A stretch of DNA of 64,000 nt from Lycorma delicatula. Lineage: Eukaryota > Arthropoda > Insecta > Hemiptera > Fulgoridae. The position numbers were made by a program, and so were the translations under genes. Location of the stretch: contig NC_134458.1 of the NCBI RefSeq assembly GCF_047948215.1, forward strand, positions 136,595,036 through 136,659,035. Direction: 5' to 3'. Shown here piece after piece: positions 45,437 to 59,527 of this stretch; within the stretch, counting starts at the first letter, position 1; each line of letters opens with the position of its first letter. The notes beneath the pieces were generated by a model. That model saw nothing but the letters and a program-made list of their open reading frames with translations. It was not told the origin of the DNA and made no database searches.

Positions 45437-46985
45437 ATAGTGTGCCACGGCCGGTGGTGATAGAAGCGCTAACACGCAGAGGTATCAGCGTATATCTAAT
45501 CGCAGATTTGATTGCTACCTGTTCGAGAGGAAGTTAATGGTTATGACGGAGGATGGAACCGAGGAGTTTCATATGTGCGGGAGAGTCCTTCAGGGATCAG
45601 TGCTGGGTCCTGTCCTCTAAAACCTAGTCTTTGACGAACTTCTGAGGTTGGAGTTCCCGGGGGATCTGGACATAGTTGCGTATGCGGACGACCTCTTGTT
45701 GCTGGATACACTGAAGGGGAGCTTGAGCAGGTTGCAAATAAAGCTGTCGAGAGGGTCAGTAGCTGGTTAAGGTCGAAAAATATGAAGCTTGTATCACGGA
45801 AGACAACAATGGTGAGGATGGTAGGGCGTAGAAAAATACAGGACATTAATATACAGGTAGATCACAAAAGAGTAGGCTTGTCGAAAGATGCTAAATATCC
45901 TGAGGTCTGGCTAGAAAAGTCCGTCCTTTTTAACAAGCATATAGAGGAACCTACAAAAAAGGCGGAGAAAGGTATCGACACGTTAGGAAGACTAATGGTC
46001 TGTAGACGGGAACCCAGAGCGGATAAGAGGAGACTGGTGTTGACAGCAGCTACATCAATACTCCTGTTTGCAATACATGCGTGGTCGGTAGCACTTAATA
46101 AGAGAATGAACGTGAAGCGTATGGCCTCACTCCAGCAGAGTGCAACAATTAAGATAACGTCTGTATATAAGACGATCCCGCGAGAAGCCCCTAAGGTACT
46201 GGCTGGGATTCCGCCGATTCATTTACGAACCCTGCAGCTAACTAGGATCCTTAAGGGTATACCTAAGATTGATGCATATGAACAATTATAACGTGAATGG
46301 CAAAGTGAGTGGGAAACTACAAGCAAGGAAGACTGAACGCGGACTTTGATCCTCAAGATTGAACCTTGGCTCAAAAGAAGATCTGGTGCGGTTAATTTTC
46401 ACCTGATGCAATTCACGTCAGGACATGGGGATTTTGGCGGGTATCTATGTATGTTCCGAATTAAGGACTCTTCGAAAGGTGCTTATTGCGGTGAGGATGA
46501 CACACCAAAACCCAACTTTTTTGCCTTCCCACGATGGAGGCAAAATAGAGAAGTTTCAGGACTGGTCTGGACAAAACCAGAAACTATTGTTGCCCACATG
46601 CTGTCTAGCCAACAGAACTGAAATACTGTAGAGGAATATGCAACAACAATTCTCCAATGTAAAGAACTGGAGCGACAGGAATGGAATGCGGATTAGATGG
46701 CTTTTGATGACTAGAGAACCGAGTACAAGGCTGGTGAGCGAGGGGGTGATGGATAGCCCTCTGCGGGGACGTCGTTCGTCCGCGAATGGGCGACGATGAT
46801 GATGCACAGGGACTCTGGATCCCCTGAGCTCGAACGCATTCACCGGGGCTGAGTGATGCTTAACCGCTAGTCCGGCCCCGGGGAGGGGAGAATCGGTGAG
46901 ATATGAGGTTTAGTCGGTAGGGCGCAGGCACATATACGCACTCTTAATTACATCTTGCGGAACCTGCTAACGAGTCCGACACATC
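45437..46985 (+). pseudogene. Decayed R1-type LINE, reverse transcriptase to 3' end
   Basis: Translation in changing frames gives VPRPVVIEALTRRGIS, then KLMVMTEDGTEEFHMCG, QGSVLGPVL, and VAYADDLLLL (YADD at 45681-45692). Next comes the thumb region in an open frame (45782-46291, with LAGIPPIHLR), then GHGDFGGYL and a degenerate CCHC knuckle (YCGEDD kept, the later His and Cys lost) at about 46420-46550. This block order is that of R1-clade non-LTR retrotransposons. Stops and frameshifts (for example the stop within GPVL-stop-NLVFDE near 45620) make it inactive. The endonuclease and 5' half are missing. A GC-rich 3' segment continues to about 46985. No clear poly-A tail or target-site duplication was found. 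Confidence 0.75.
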
Positions 46986-47069
46986 GCCCGTAAATATACC
47001 AGTGTTACATTATGCCGAGCTGTGCATTAGTGCCAATCTTATTAGTATCATCTCATGTATCAGTGCCGA

Positions 47070-47190
47070 ATTCAGTGGCAAAGTGGTAGCGTTCCGGTCA
47101 GGCATGGTTTTTTCATTCACTATAAAATTCCATTTCCATATCCCACACACAAGTTTCAAGCTTATGTGGCAATGTCATCAAGAAAAAAAA
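47070..47190 (+). repeat. tRNA-derived SINE fragment, family S2-like
   Basis: AGTGGCAAAGTGGTAGCG (47073-47090) matches the A-box half of S2. The sequence then diverges through a TTCCATTTCCATATCCCACAC stretch to an A-run at 47184. The B box is not recognisable. Confidence 0.45.
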
Positions 47191-47359
47191 AATTGAATTT
47201 AAAATCTCTCAGATGAGTTGCGATGGCTGATTTATTTCTTAAATACAAAAACACAGCTAAATACATGAATAAATGGTTACATGACGAACGAGGTATAAAT
47301 ATGTGGAAATGTTACAGTTAAAAAAGTTTAAAGAGTTTTTCCATGTGAGATATTAGATT
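47191..47359. other. Spacer, possibly part of the following relic
   Basis: AT-rich. It may include the undetected upstream part of the transposase remnant that follows. Confidence 0.3.
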
Positions 47360-47580
47360 AACATCCACATAATTCCAAATCTTGAGCCATCTGACTTTCA
47401 CTTTTCGTGCAATAAAAGGAATTTCTAAAAGGTAAAACACATGAAGATCAGATGAAAAAGTTCACCGAACTGTCAACGACTGCTTGAAGGTGCAGGGGGC
47501 AGTTTATTCAATGAGAACATGGTTAAATTAGCATCCCGCGAATTTAATAGAAATATAAACATTGAAAGATAGTTTGATAC
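47360..47580 (+). pseudogene. Second mariner-type transposase remnant
   Basis: Around 47366-47395 the frame reads H-I-I-P-N-L-E-P-S-D-F-H-F, the third catalytic block of mariner transposases. The catalytic Asp is changed to Asn (codon 47378-47380). It is followed, with frameshifts, by a KG-T-EDQMKKF segment and a C-terminal piece (AGGSLFNENMVKLASREF). The whole is short and heavily mutated. It belongs to a different lineage from the relic at 39.8 kb, whose block is PPRSPDL. Confidence 0.5.
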
Positions 47581-49342
47581 ATTTTTATCATTGTAAAAAT
47601 ATAATTTCGACTGACAATACTTTTTATATATTTGAAAAAAAATTGATCCTTATAGGCTGAAAAAAAAATGAAGGTGAATTTGAAAAGATTCCAACCCTGA
47701 CTAAAATTTGTAAGAAAAATCGGATAAAATATTTACACTCATAATCGTCGTACATTCATAAAGAGTAAAACATCTTTTAGTTTGTTTTTTTTTTAGTGGC
47801 AGGAGGTAAAATAAATATGAAAAGATATATAAGATTACTTTGGTAGAAAATAAATTGTTATAATCTGTAACATAATTAAAATAAACTTTGTCAATGCAAT
47901 AATTACACCATGATGCTAACGTAAATCATAATTAAGTTTGTTATGTTGGTTAATTTATTATTAAAACTAATTTACCGTGCATTCTGTAACTAAATACAGG
48001 GCAAGTTGTACTACTATATATTAGCAAATTCCCCTCATATCCGTGACGTCACTTTGTATGTCATACATGACGTTGAATTAGGTAGAACCATTTGATATAC
48101 TTACTGTAATATAGTCTCCATTATTCCAGGAAAGGTAACCTAACGGTTAACGAAAATAACCTTTCCATAATTAAGCATAGTCGTTGAACTTTAAGAATAA
48201 ATTATACTTTACCAATTTTTTTATAATCTTAAATTTGTTCAGGAACCTGTTTACAATCGAAGAAAGTATTTTTCTACTTTCTTAGATAAAGTAAGTACGA
48301 GTATATCTGGATCAACAGTGTTATGACTATTAAGTAAGATAATATGAGATATCACTTTTTTCCCAAGAAATGGTTTTAATGGGAAATCAATAATGTTGTA
48401 CTTTATCTGTTATGTTTATAAAATGTCTACATTAGTTTTTCAAAAACTATTCAGAACAATTTCATAAAAGAACCTAAAAGATTTTAAAACCATCTTTTAG
48501 GTTTTTTAATAAACTTCATGTTTACTTCTGAAATAAATACTGTAGTCTACATAAACCTGGTATTGCAAAACGGATTTAATTGTATGCTTCCATTTACCAA
48601 ATAAATCTAGAAATGAGCAAAGGATTTCCTATGGAATTTGGAAAAAGTTGAAGCCATTCTAAGAATTCAGTTTTCTGAAGGAAAAAATACGATGCAACGT
48701 ATAATTAAGTTCGTAAAAATAAAATTATGATCAGTAATGTGCTGTAGACTTGGGCGTTTGTCATGATGACGTTCACATTGCTTCTGCAATATTGTCAGTA
48801 TTTCTCTTACCAACTTCCATGTACTACGATTACTTTACGATTATATCACTCTTTCACACCAACCAACTATTTTCCTTATAATTTATTCTTTCTTTCCCAA
48901 CTTGGGTTATCGGAAGAGTTCAACTCATATTCCTTATACACGCTGAAACTGTTATCCAGTATACCCGATTGGTGGGTGCGACAACGTTTAAACTTCTCTG
49001 GAAATTTTTTTTCCGTACCGGCCTGCATAATAAGCCTAGTGACTAAAGTTCCCATCAAAGCCCTAGATCTTTTATATCACAAAATCCGTATTTCGTTAGA
49101 AATAAAAAAAAAAATACCCAAGAAAGGAGTAAGAAATCAATATCCTGAATAAATAAATGAGATAATTTACTCCAGAACCCGTATTCTACTATAGAGCATT
49201 GAATAAAACTGTCTGGAATGCGTGGTCAACAAAGAGTATCATTTATTTGAAATTCCCAACTTAGTTTATCCCAAGATATGAAAAATACCTTCAATAACAG
49301 GATGATTTTAGGTTTATTATTTTTACGCTATAAAGCATTCAA
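47581..49342. other. AT-rich stretch with a CRE word and a hairpin
   Basis: A palindromic TGACGTCA (about 48044-48051) sits in a 40-bp patch with two further TGACG-type half-sites. A 12-bp-stem hairpin lies at 48471-48503 (AACCTAAAAGAT / ATCTTTTAGGTT). A 129-codon plus frame (48763-49152) and an opposing 60-codon frame have no motif, and I leave them out. Confidence 0.4.
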
Positions 49343-49810
49343 TTTTTACTTTCTTGTACGAAATAATGGAAGTACTGTGAACGCGAAATATTTCGGTTTT
49401 CAGATTTCAACGAAAGTATCCATTCTGACCATCCCTAAATCCATTTTGACTAGTTCGGCGTGACGTCCGTAGCTACGTATGTATCTCGCATAACTCAAAA
49501 ACGATTAGCCGGAGGATATTGAAATTTTAGATTTAGGACTGTTGTAACATCTGGTTTTGCATCTCCCCTTTTGAATGAAATTGATTGGAACACAAGTGTC
49601 CAAAAAAGCACAAAATCAAAAACATTTGGAATTTGGAATTTTTCTTAACTGCAGTAATAATTTCTTATTGACAGCTTTTCAACAATATACCTTAAGTGAT
49701 ACTTATTTTCATAGGTTCCACAGTTATAGCCAAATAAAATTTTAATTAATGCAATATTTGAATCTTACAAGGAGAAGGCACATCAGTTCGAATCCGACTT
49801 CATCCCCCTT
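49343..49810 (+). repeat. Interspersed repeat family A, long copy
   Basis: It starts TTTTTACTTTCTTGTACGAA and continues through TTCGGTTTTCAGATTTCAAC and CGCATAACTCAAAAACGATT. It ends with GGAGAAGGCACATC plus a B-box-like AGTTCGAATCC and a T-rich tail. Inverted copies lie at 59080-59527 (equally long) and 57862-58057 (left part only). The tRNA-like end suggests a SINE or composite origin. No protein is encoded. Confidence 0.85.
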
Positions 49811-50450
49811 TTTTTTAACTTTTTTTTTTAAATTGAAATATATTGATTTATTAACCTCTTATTGAAAAAAAATTTACAATGATTAATAATTCAATAATAA
49901 CAAAATATATATATATGAAAAATATCAGAAGTAATTAATAAAATAAAATTTTATGTATTATTTATTTACAAAAAAAAGTGTATATGTAATTTAATAGGCG
50001 TACAAGGAAGTGATGTGATATCCAGATAAAATTTTTTAAAAATAAATATTTTTAAATGGCATGCGTGAAAAATCTAGTTCTTTAAAAAAAAACTTCCACT
50101 TCCGCTCTCTGGAAAAATTTACCTCTAAAATATTAAGAAAAAAATCCAAACCTCATAAATCTTTTGATTAAAGTAAGAATATATCTTCAGTAACATAACT
50201 AAACAACTTTAGTGAATGTTACACATTGTAATGTGATTTTTATATATTTATTTGTTGTAAATAACTTAGAAAGATTTTTTTTTAATAATTTAAATGTAAT
50301 AAACTAAAATGTCTTTTTTAAACCATGCAACTGTAATATATAGCTAAGTTGTTGTTATATGTTAACATTTTTTTCTTTTTAACATTAAGTGAATGGAAAT
50401 TATAACAAAAGAATTAAAATTGTAAAAAAAAAAATTGAAGAAAGAATTTA

Positions 50451-50452
<2 letters not shown>
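49811..50452. other. AT-rich stretch, no gene recognised
   Basis: Only short A/T runs. Confidence 0.4.
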
Positions 50453-52499
<2,047 letters not shown>

Positions 52500-53240
52500 A
52501 ATTAGTGATTATTAATACTAATGTGGGCTTTGGGCCCACTCGAAGTCTGGTTCCATGCAGGAAACTAAATATTTAGGAGTATATTGCTGTTCGGCTGTTT
52601 AACTGGCAATATATTAGTGTACGAAATCTAATCAGACGATTTTTGATTTCATAAGTGGCTGTTAGCTCACAATATCACAGATAAAACGCTCTCTCTCTGT
52701 AAACTATTAAGGTTTGAATTCTTCGGAATAGTCGTAGTCCTTATCGCTCAAGCTAAGTAGGAAGATCATAAGGAAACATGATTTTGATGAATTTATGATT
52801 CAATCGACTGGCGGGTCGGTGGAAGAACTTTGCGGGTCGATGCAACAATCTCCTTCGTTCATCTACGGGCCAGACTTGGATTCCCACGTCATAGCCCCCG
52901 GCTGCTCAGTATCTGTGATTAGTTGCTACTCGTCGGATTGATTCTTCCTTTTTCAGTGAGCTACATGAGCTGCTAAACGAAGAGGAGGCCGTCTCCAAAT
53001 CTAATCTACCGTTGGCCTTGAATATGCCCCCGAAAACAGTTAAATTGGAAAAATTATTGATTCTTGCAACGCTGGATTTAAAAACTACAGGTTCAATTCA
53101 CCGCGTTCTTCATTTGGGTTTTGATAGGTAGAAGGGAATATCGGGGAAGAGAATAAAACGAAAACCTTCCCTACGGCCCATAGCAGCAAGAGGAAAACCT
53201 GTGGCCCATCAAGGTAACGACTGATTATTCATTCACCTGG
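52500..53240 (+). pseudogene. Possible decayed reverse transcriptase remnant
   Basis: GC content rises above the surroundings. In one frame the left part gives MQETKYLGVYC, a block found in LINE reverse transcriptases. Further right, ELLNEEEAVSKSNLPLALNMP and LATLDLKT...HRVLHLGF read like protein across several stops. I cannot place it in a clade with confidence. It could equally be part of a decayed host gene. Confidence 0.3.
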
Positions 53241-55379
53241 CATTACAGGAGGGCGATAGTGATCGCAATAAGTAATCACATTTATGCAGCCAGGGAACTC
53301 ATATTTCTACTACATCCTGAAGAGATGAGTTCAGACTAGTTTGAAAACATTTTTTCAGATTTTCACGGGAAAAAGAGCTCTTTCTGCCAACGCTTTCAGA
53401 GAATATGTATTATCACAAAATAGAAAATACTTACTGGCAAGAAATGAATTAATGTTTCTGGTAAATAGGATGTCATTTTGAATAATTTATACTGTTGGAA
53501 TTTCATAGTAGGTTTACTGCTATATAAACCTTGTAATTCACAAAAAAACTATTATAATGTGCATCAAAGTCTTAATGTAAGGAAATATATTTATAACAAT
53601 TAATCAAAAAGTAAAGAATTAAAGGGCAATAAATTAAGAAAAAATGCTACAAAAACGATATTTCTTTAGTTAAAGACACGTAATCAATTTCAGTGTAATT
53701 TTGATGAAAGTATATAAAAAATCATAAAATAATTTTTATGTTTTAATATCTGGAAATAGATTTGTTCCGTTTTAAGTTAAAATTTTCAGGATATCTTATG
53801 TAACGGTTTTTATCAGGAGTATTTTTCAATTTATAGAATTTTTACAATTTTTTTTTACGATATGAACTGTTTTCTTATTTCTTTGGTAAATTAATTTTAA
53901 ACAGAATTTTCAATTTGAACGTAACAGTTAGTATTTATCCATTGTCTGTTAATTTACAATTTGAATTTACGTCACATTTTTAAAGATTAATAAACGTGAA
54001 TAAACCAAAAAGATGGATAATTAAAATAACAGTTTTCTCAGTGCATTATTTATAAGATAAAATCACTCAAATGAAAAGCAATATTTTTTTGACTTCAAAT
54101 ATTTAGAAGCGACACTTGAAAAGTATTTTCTTATATTCTGTAGATAGATCGGCAACGAATCTGTTTTGTGGCGCCACAACCACAAGCAGGAGTATTTGAA
54201 CCACCAAGCTCTAAATCTTAACGGTTGCTCACCGGACAGCGCCGTAATGGGATGTCCCTCAACGTGCGGGATTTACTGCTGGATAAAAACATCAGCCCCA
54301 CCCTTTCCCACCATCAGTTACACAACAGCACCGCCGCGTGCTTCCCACCATACCCCCTTCTAAACCTTCTTCAATCTTTTAACCCATACTATCATCTGAT
54401 CATACCACTAATTGAAATTTTTACACTTATCTCCTTTAATCCAATTGCTCAGTTTATTTTGAATAACAAAAAATATACAATGATTAATAAATGTTTTTTT
54501 TTTTTTTAATTAAAATTAATTAAATTTAAATTAACATGCACTTATTTATAACGTGTAATGCATAAAGATCATGTGGTATAGCTTTTTTTAACATATTAAA
54601 CTTTTTAGAAGTAAGTAAAAATATTTTGACAGTATTTATAATACTGAATAAATTTAAAGACATATTAAAATACCATTTAAAATGGTGAAAGATTTTCTTT
54701 TAGAAACAAGAGAAATGTACCCAAGAGAATCAGTAAAAAAAAAAATTAATTTTTTTTATTTTTATAATAAAATTGCAAGAAGGTTGCAGATAACACAGGT
54801 CAACAATGGATAAGTTGTTTGAAAAATAATAACTGATTTATATTGATTTTTGTGTACTGGTTTTAGGAAAAATAGTCAAAAAATTCCATCGCGTACCATT
54901 TTTTCACTAAATAAATTTTTTAATATTCTCAATTGATGATCAATATATAATTTATTTTTTTTATAAAACGTTGAATAAAAAATTAGGCCTTTGTTAATAT
55001 TTTGATGCTTTGTTATTAGTTTAGTTTTATGGAATGAATACAAGTAGTGTTCATAATTTTGGTTTGATACAGTAAGATGAACGACTAATAAGATGATGAA
55101 ATATAATTAATTAAAGTGACTTCATGAGTCATTTTTGTTAAGCAGTTAGCCAAGGTGATGACTCACTCATTCCTATTCCCCTTCACTCTACTAAAATTAA
55201 AATAAATCAGTTGCAATTAGAACATTGTGTTGAAAGGTTTTGCTAGTGTTAAACACTTTTCTAAATCTTCTATTGTGTTTTAGTTTTCTTTCATTTTTGA
55301 AGTTATTTTATTTATGCTGTCCTTGTGTTTTTATATTTTTAAATAGCTTCAAGGGTTTGAGTTGATTCGCCTAATAACT
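53241..55379. other. AT-rich stretch with a GC-richer patch
   Basis: A GC-richer patch at about 54160-54365 has frames of 65 and 94 codons in two phases without recognisable motifs. It is possibly an old transposon piece. The rest is AT-rich with poly-T near 54490. Confidence 0.35.
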
Positions 55380-56977
55380 TCCCGTGTATTTGCGGGGAGT
55401 TTTTGGTGAAGAAACGGCAAAGAAATATTACAGTGTTTTAAAAAAGTGTACTACGCCTATTTTGGGGTAAAACTTTGTGACCAAGATAAAACGTAGGCCC
55501 CTCATACAGTTTGTTCTAATTGTACGGAAGAGCTATGCAAAAGGTAAGAAAAAGTGTTTTCGGTTTGAAGTACAAATGATCTGGAGAGAACAACAAAATC
55601 ACAGTGATGATTGGTATTTTTTTCGTGTTACGTACAAGGGTTCAATCTAAAAAAAATAAGAAAGAAATCGTTAATCCAAATTGTTATTCGGGAATACGCT
55701 CTGTACCTCTTGGCCCTGGTGTAACTGTACTTCAGTTCCAGAAAAACAAGAATATATGCTGAACAATTCTGAAACAGAGTCGCAAGGTGATGACGATGAT
55801 GATTATGATTTTATTTCTTTCCGAACCACAACTTTTTTCACAGCATGAACTGAATGAATCGGTCACAGATTTAAGTCTTCCTAAAAATTCAATAGAACTT
55901 TTAGGATCTTGATTAAAAGAAACAATCTTACTGGCTCCTGCACTTCTTTCTCTTTTTAACACAAACAGAGAAAAAGTCTTTACTTCGAACTTTTCTGAAG
56001 ATGGAAGATTGATTTATTAATCTAAATCTATAAATATAATTTATAAAGTATGACGTGAATAAATGGAGGCTGTTTATAGACTCGTCCAAAAGGAGCCTCA
56101 AAGCTGTTATTCTTCATAATGGAAACAAATATGCTTTAGTGACGGTAGGACACTACTTGTATCTAAAAGAATTCTACGAGAATTTAGAATTAGTTCTGTC
56201 TGAAATGTGTAGTATGTGATGATCTAAAAAATGTCCATGCTTCTTAGGCAGCAGGAAGGTTAATATCCCTGCTTCTTGTGTGAATGAGACAGCCGGGACA
56301 AGAAGGAACATTGGACCAGAAAAGAATGTCCATGTAAGATATTATTAGAACTTGAGAGTAAAAATATAATACGGGAAAGCTTGGTTGACCCACGAAGTCC
56401 TTCTGCCTCCACTTCACATCAAACTGGGATCGATGAAACAATTTATAAAGGCTTTATTTAAAGAAGGAGAACATTTAAATATATATGCCGTAAGTTTCTA
56501 CAACTATCAGAGGTCAAAGTGAAAGAAGTCGTTTTCACTGGTCCAGATATTCGTAAACTTTTTAAAGATGAAGTATTTCAGCCAAAATGGAGGACATTGA
56601 AAAAGAAGCATGGAAAGCATTTAAAGAAGTCGTAAAAAACGTCTTGGGAACAATGAGGACCAAAATTTTAAGTGTATAGTGGAAACATGCTAATGAAATT
56701 CGAAGATTTGGGTTCGATGAAATTGAAGGTACATTTTCTGCATTCTCGTATAGATTACTTCCCCGAAAATATTGGTGCTGTAAGTGAAGAACAGGGAGAA
56801 AGATTTCAAAAAGATGTAAAGGAAACGGAACACAGATATCACAGAAGCTGGAATGTGAACACGATTGCAGACTACTATCGGTGCATCCATAGAGACGATC
56901 CGCAAACTGACTACAACAGAAAATGTGGCCTGAGAAGCATTGAATGGAGAAGAAAAAGGCAGTACAAGTCTTCGTAG
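55380..56977 (+). pseudogene. Decayed copy of a multi-copy arthropod protein family
   Basis: Followed across many stops and frameshifts, the translation shows, in order: a Cys-containing N-terminal module (YFGVKLCDQDK near 55455, then a Cys-rich segment with GKKKCFRF and MIWREQQNHSDD); QLFSQHELNESVTDLSL (55826 on); KETILLAPALLS...NREKVF; EWRLFIDSSKRSLKAV...NGNKYA (about 56060-56140); LPPLHIKLGSMKQFIKAL (about 56410); and a final long open frame 56672-56977 with KVHFLHSRIDYFPENIGAVSEEQGERFQKD. I recognise this order as a family of uncharacterised proteins found in many copies in arthropod genomes, probably transposon-derived. I know no established function. The last frame is intact for 101 codons but is only the C-terminus. 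Confidence 0.7.
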
Positions 56978-57861
56978 AGGTAAGAAAATGTACAAAACTC
57001 CTTTCTTTAAGTCCTCTTATGTTTTTATAAAAAAAGATTTTCCAAGAGGAATACATATACATTACGCCTTTTTTCCATTTTTTTTTTTTTTTTAGTATTC
57101 TGAAAATTTCTTACGTGATAGAAAAATAACGCGGTCACACTTGAAATCAACGCACAAAACATAAAAATCAGTTATCAGATTACAAACAACTTTCAAATTC
57201 CATAATTTTGTTGACCTGTCCAATTAAAGACAATTATCTGTAATTTCAGAATAGAAAAAGTATCCCGGTAAATGCTTAAAAAATGAAGGTATAGTTAGTG
57301 TGAGTGAGGACTGGTATATACATTTTTATGATCTGAATTTGAAAATGGTAGGGCTTAAAATAAAAAAAATCTGGTATTGATATAACGAATGATTTAAGCT
57401 AAAGCAAGTGAAATGAAATAAATGTTAAAAATGGTTTAAAAATGTTCGGTAAAGATGCGGGAAAATTCGTTTTATGTATATAAAATATTAAAGTAATCTT
57501 AAAAAGATTTTTCATAGATCATTGTCTTTATACAGATGTGAGACATCTTTATTATCCTGAGGGAAATTTGATTGATTTAAGTTAAGATGTTTAGTTTATG
57601 ATTTAAACTTCCAAAGCTTTGGAAGTTTGATAGTATCAACAAACGCTACAAATTATATGGGTAAACAGAATAATGAAAGATCTCTGAAGAATGAGAAATT
57701 CATTGTGGAGGATGTAGAATGGGTTATATAATGAGATATGAAAATTTTATTAAAAAGATACTGTAAGGTTTTGATGAAAAATACACTGAAAAAAAAAACA
57801 AAAAAACAAAATTAGAAGCATGCAATGAAGGATGTTGATACAAAAGCTCTGAACAGATTAG
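56978..57861. other. AT-rich stretch with a perfect palindrome
   Basis: A 24-bp perfect palindrome lies at 57605-57628 (see its own entry). Nothing else is recognised. Confidence 0.4.
57605..57628. repeat. 24-bp perfect palindrome
   Basis: The half-site AAACTTCCAAAG is followed immediately by its exact complement CTTTGGAAGTTT. There is no spacer and no neighbouring gene to suggest an operator role. Confidence 0.9.
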
Positions 57862-58057
57862 AGTGAAGGTTTATGGAAATGATCCTACGACTAATCGTTT
57901 TTGAGTTATGCGAGATACATACGTACTTACAGATGTTACGCCGAAACTAGTCAAAATGGATTCAGTGATTGTCAAACTGGATATTTCCGCTGAAATCTGA
58001 AAACCGGCATTTTTTGCGATCACAATACATCCTTTACTTCGTAAAAGGAAGTAAAAA
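57862..58057 (-). repeat. Interspersed repeat family A, short copy
   Basis: On the minus strand it runs from a CTTTTTACTTCC end, through CGGTTTTCAGATTTCAGC and CTAGTTTCGGCG, to CGCATAACTCAAAAACGATT, then stops near ATCC. It covers the left about 40% of the family. It is closer to the 59-kb copy than to the 49-kb copy by eye. Confidence 0.85.
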
Positions 58058-59079
58058 GGCACCAATCGTTAAATTTCGTTGCACGTAACAGTAAAATCAA
58101 AGATTATAACAAAAGGTTGGATAATACTTTCACTTCAAGTATAGAGATATTTTTCTTAAAGATAAAGTGAAAAATCTACTTTTACTTCCTTTTTAAGCTT
58201 ATTCGACTTTTAAATATGTCTAAAATTATGCCCAATTAATTGCTTGATATCCTTGTACTCATCAAAACGGTAATTATTCAATCAACAGTGTACTGTTACA
58301 GATGCGCATTTTCTAAAAAATAGCTATTTCAGTTAGGAATATTTATTTTTAAAATACTGTTATAAAAAATGGAATAATAATAATAATAATGAATTAATAA
58401 AACTAATAATTATGTTGTATAATAATTCTGACAAGTATGTTAAGGCTATCTGAAATAAAAAACAGTTTAAATAGCTGGTACATTAACAACTACCGGGAAA
58501 AAAGTAGGGTATCGATCACATAACACGAAATACAAAGTTACTGTTGTGAACTGGTGCTCATAAAACAGTACCCTAAAGTTAATATTTTTTGCCTTAGTTA
58601 ATGTACACCACGTGCATTGCTCGTACTAGCTGAAAATATTTAATCAAATTTTTATTTAAAAATAGTCACTGATCTAAAAATGCCTAAATTTAAGTTAAAA
58701 AAAAAAATTGATAATAAAACTATGTAAATTAACAGATAAAAGTGATTAATTAGAGGAATAACATCATTCTGATATTTTTATCTTATTTTTACGCGATTTT
58801 TTACGTTGTAACTCATTGATAAAGATGTTACAAAATTACGTAAAGCTATTTAAAAAAATTCTGATGTGGATACATGACTTCCTTTTACGCTTACTGAATT
58901 ACATAACACATTTTTTTCTTTTTTAATGAAAATTACATAAAATTTTATTTCATTAATAACTTCTGATATTTTTCTTTTTTTTATTATTATTTATTGTACA
59001 CTTTTTTTTACAATCATAGGTTAATAAAATTATTAATAAATCGAAATATTTAAATTTAAAAAAAAAAAAATTAAAAAAG
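58058..59079. other. AT-rich stretch with a (TAA)n run
   Basis: A short TAA microsatellite at about 58372-58391. No gene is visible. Confidence 0.4.
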
Positions 59080-59527
59080 GAGAAGCCGGATTCGGAACGA
59101 TGTGCCTTCCCCTTGTAAGATTCTAATATTTCATTAATTAAAATTTTATTTGGCAATAACTCTGGAACCAGTGAAAGTAAGTAACACATGATATATGGTA
59201 GAAAAGTTCTCAATGACGGCTTATTACTGCAGTTAATTAAAAATCAAAAATCCAAATTTGTTTGGATTTTGGGCACTTTTGGTCGGTCGATTGCAATTAA
59301 GGGAAGGTTCACAACTAGATGTTAACAGTCCTAAATCTAAAATTTCATCATCCTACGACTAATCGTTTTTGAGTTATGCGAAATACATATGAACGTTTAG
59401 ACTTTACACCGGAACTAGTCAGAAATGGATTCAGGGATGGTCAAAATGGATATTTCCGTTGAAATCTGAAAACCGAAATTTTTCGCGATCACAATACTTC
59501 CTTTACTTCGTACAAGTCAGTAAAGAA
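59080..59527 (-). repeat. Interspersed repeat family A, long inverted copy
   Basis: It aligns end to end with 49343-49810 on the opposite strand, including the terminal GGGGAAGGCACATCG plus TCCGAATCC box, here preceded (plus strand) by an A-rich tract at 59058-59078. The 9.7-kb spacing between inverted copies could allow a large hairpin or inversion. Confidence 0.85.

Noticed and set aside
48763..49152. 129-codon plus-strand frame
   Set aside because: No motif, an opposing open frame of similar quality, and AT-driven composition; I cannot support a gene.
56562..57062. 166-codon minus-strand frame
   Set aside because: Antisense to the decayed arthropod protein family, whose plus-strand blocks are clearly recognisable.
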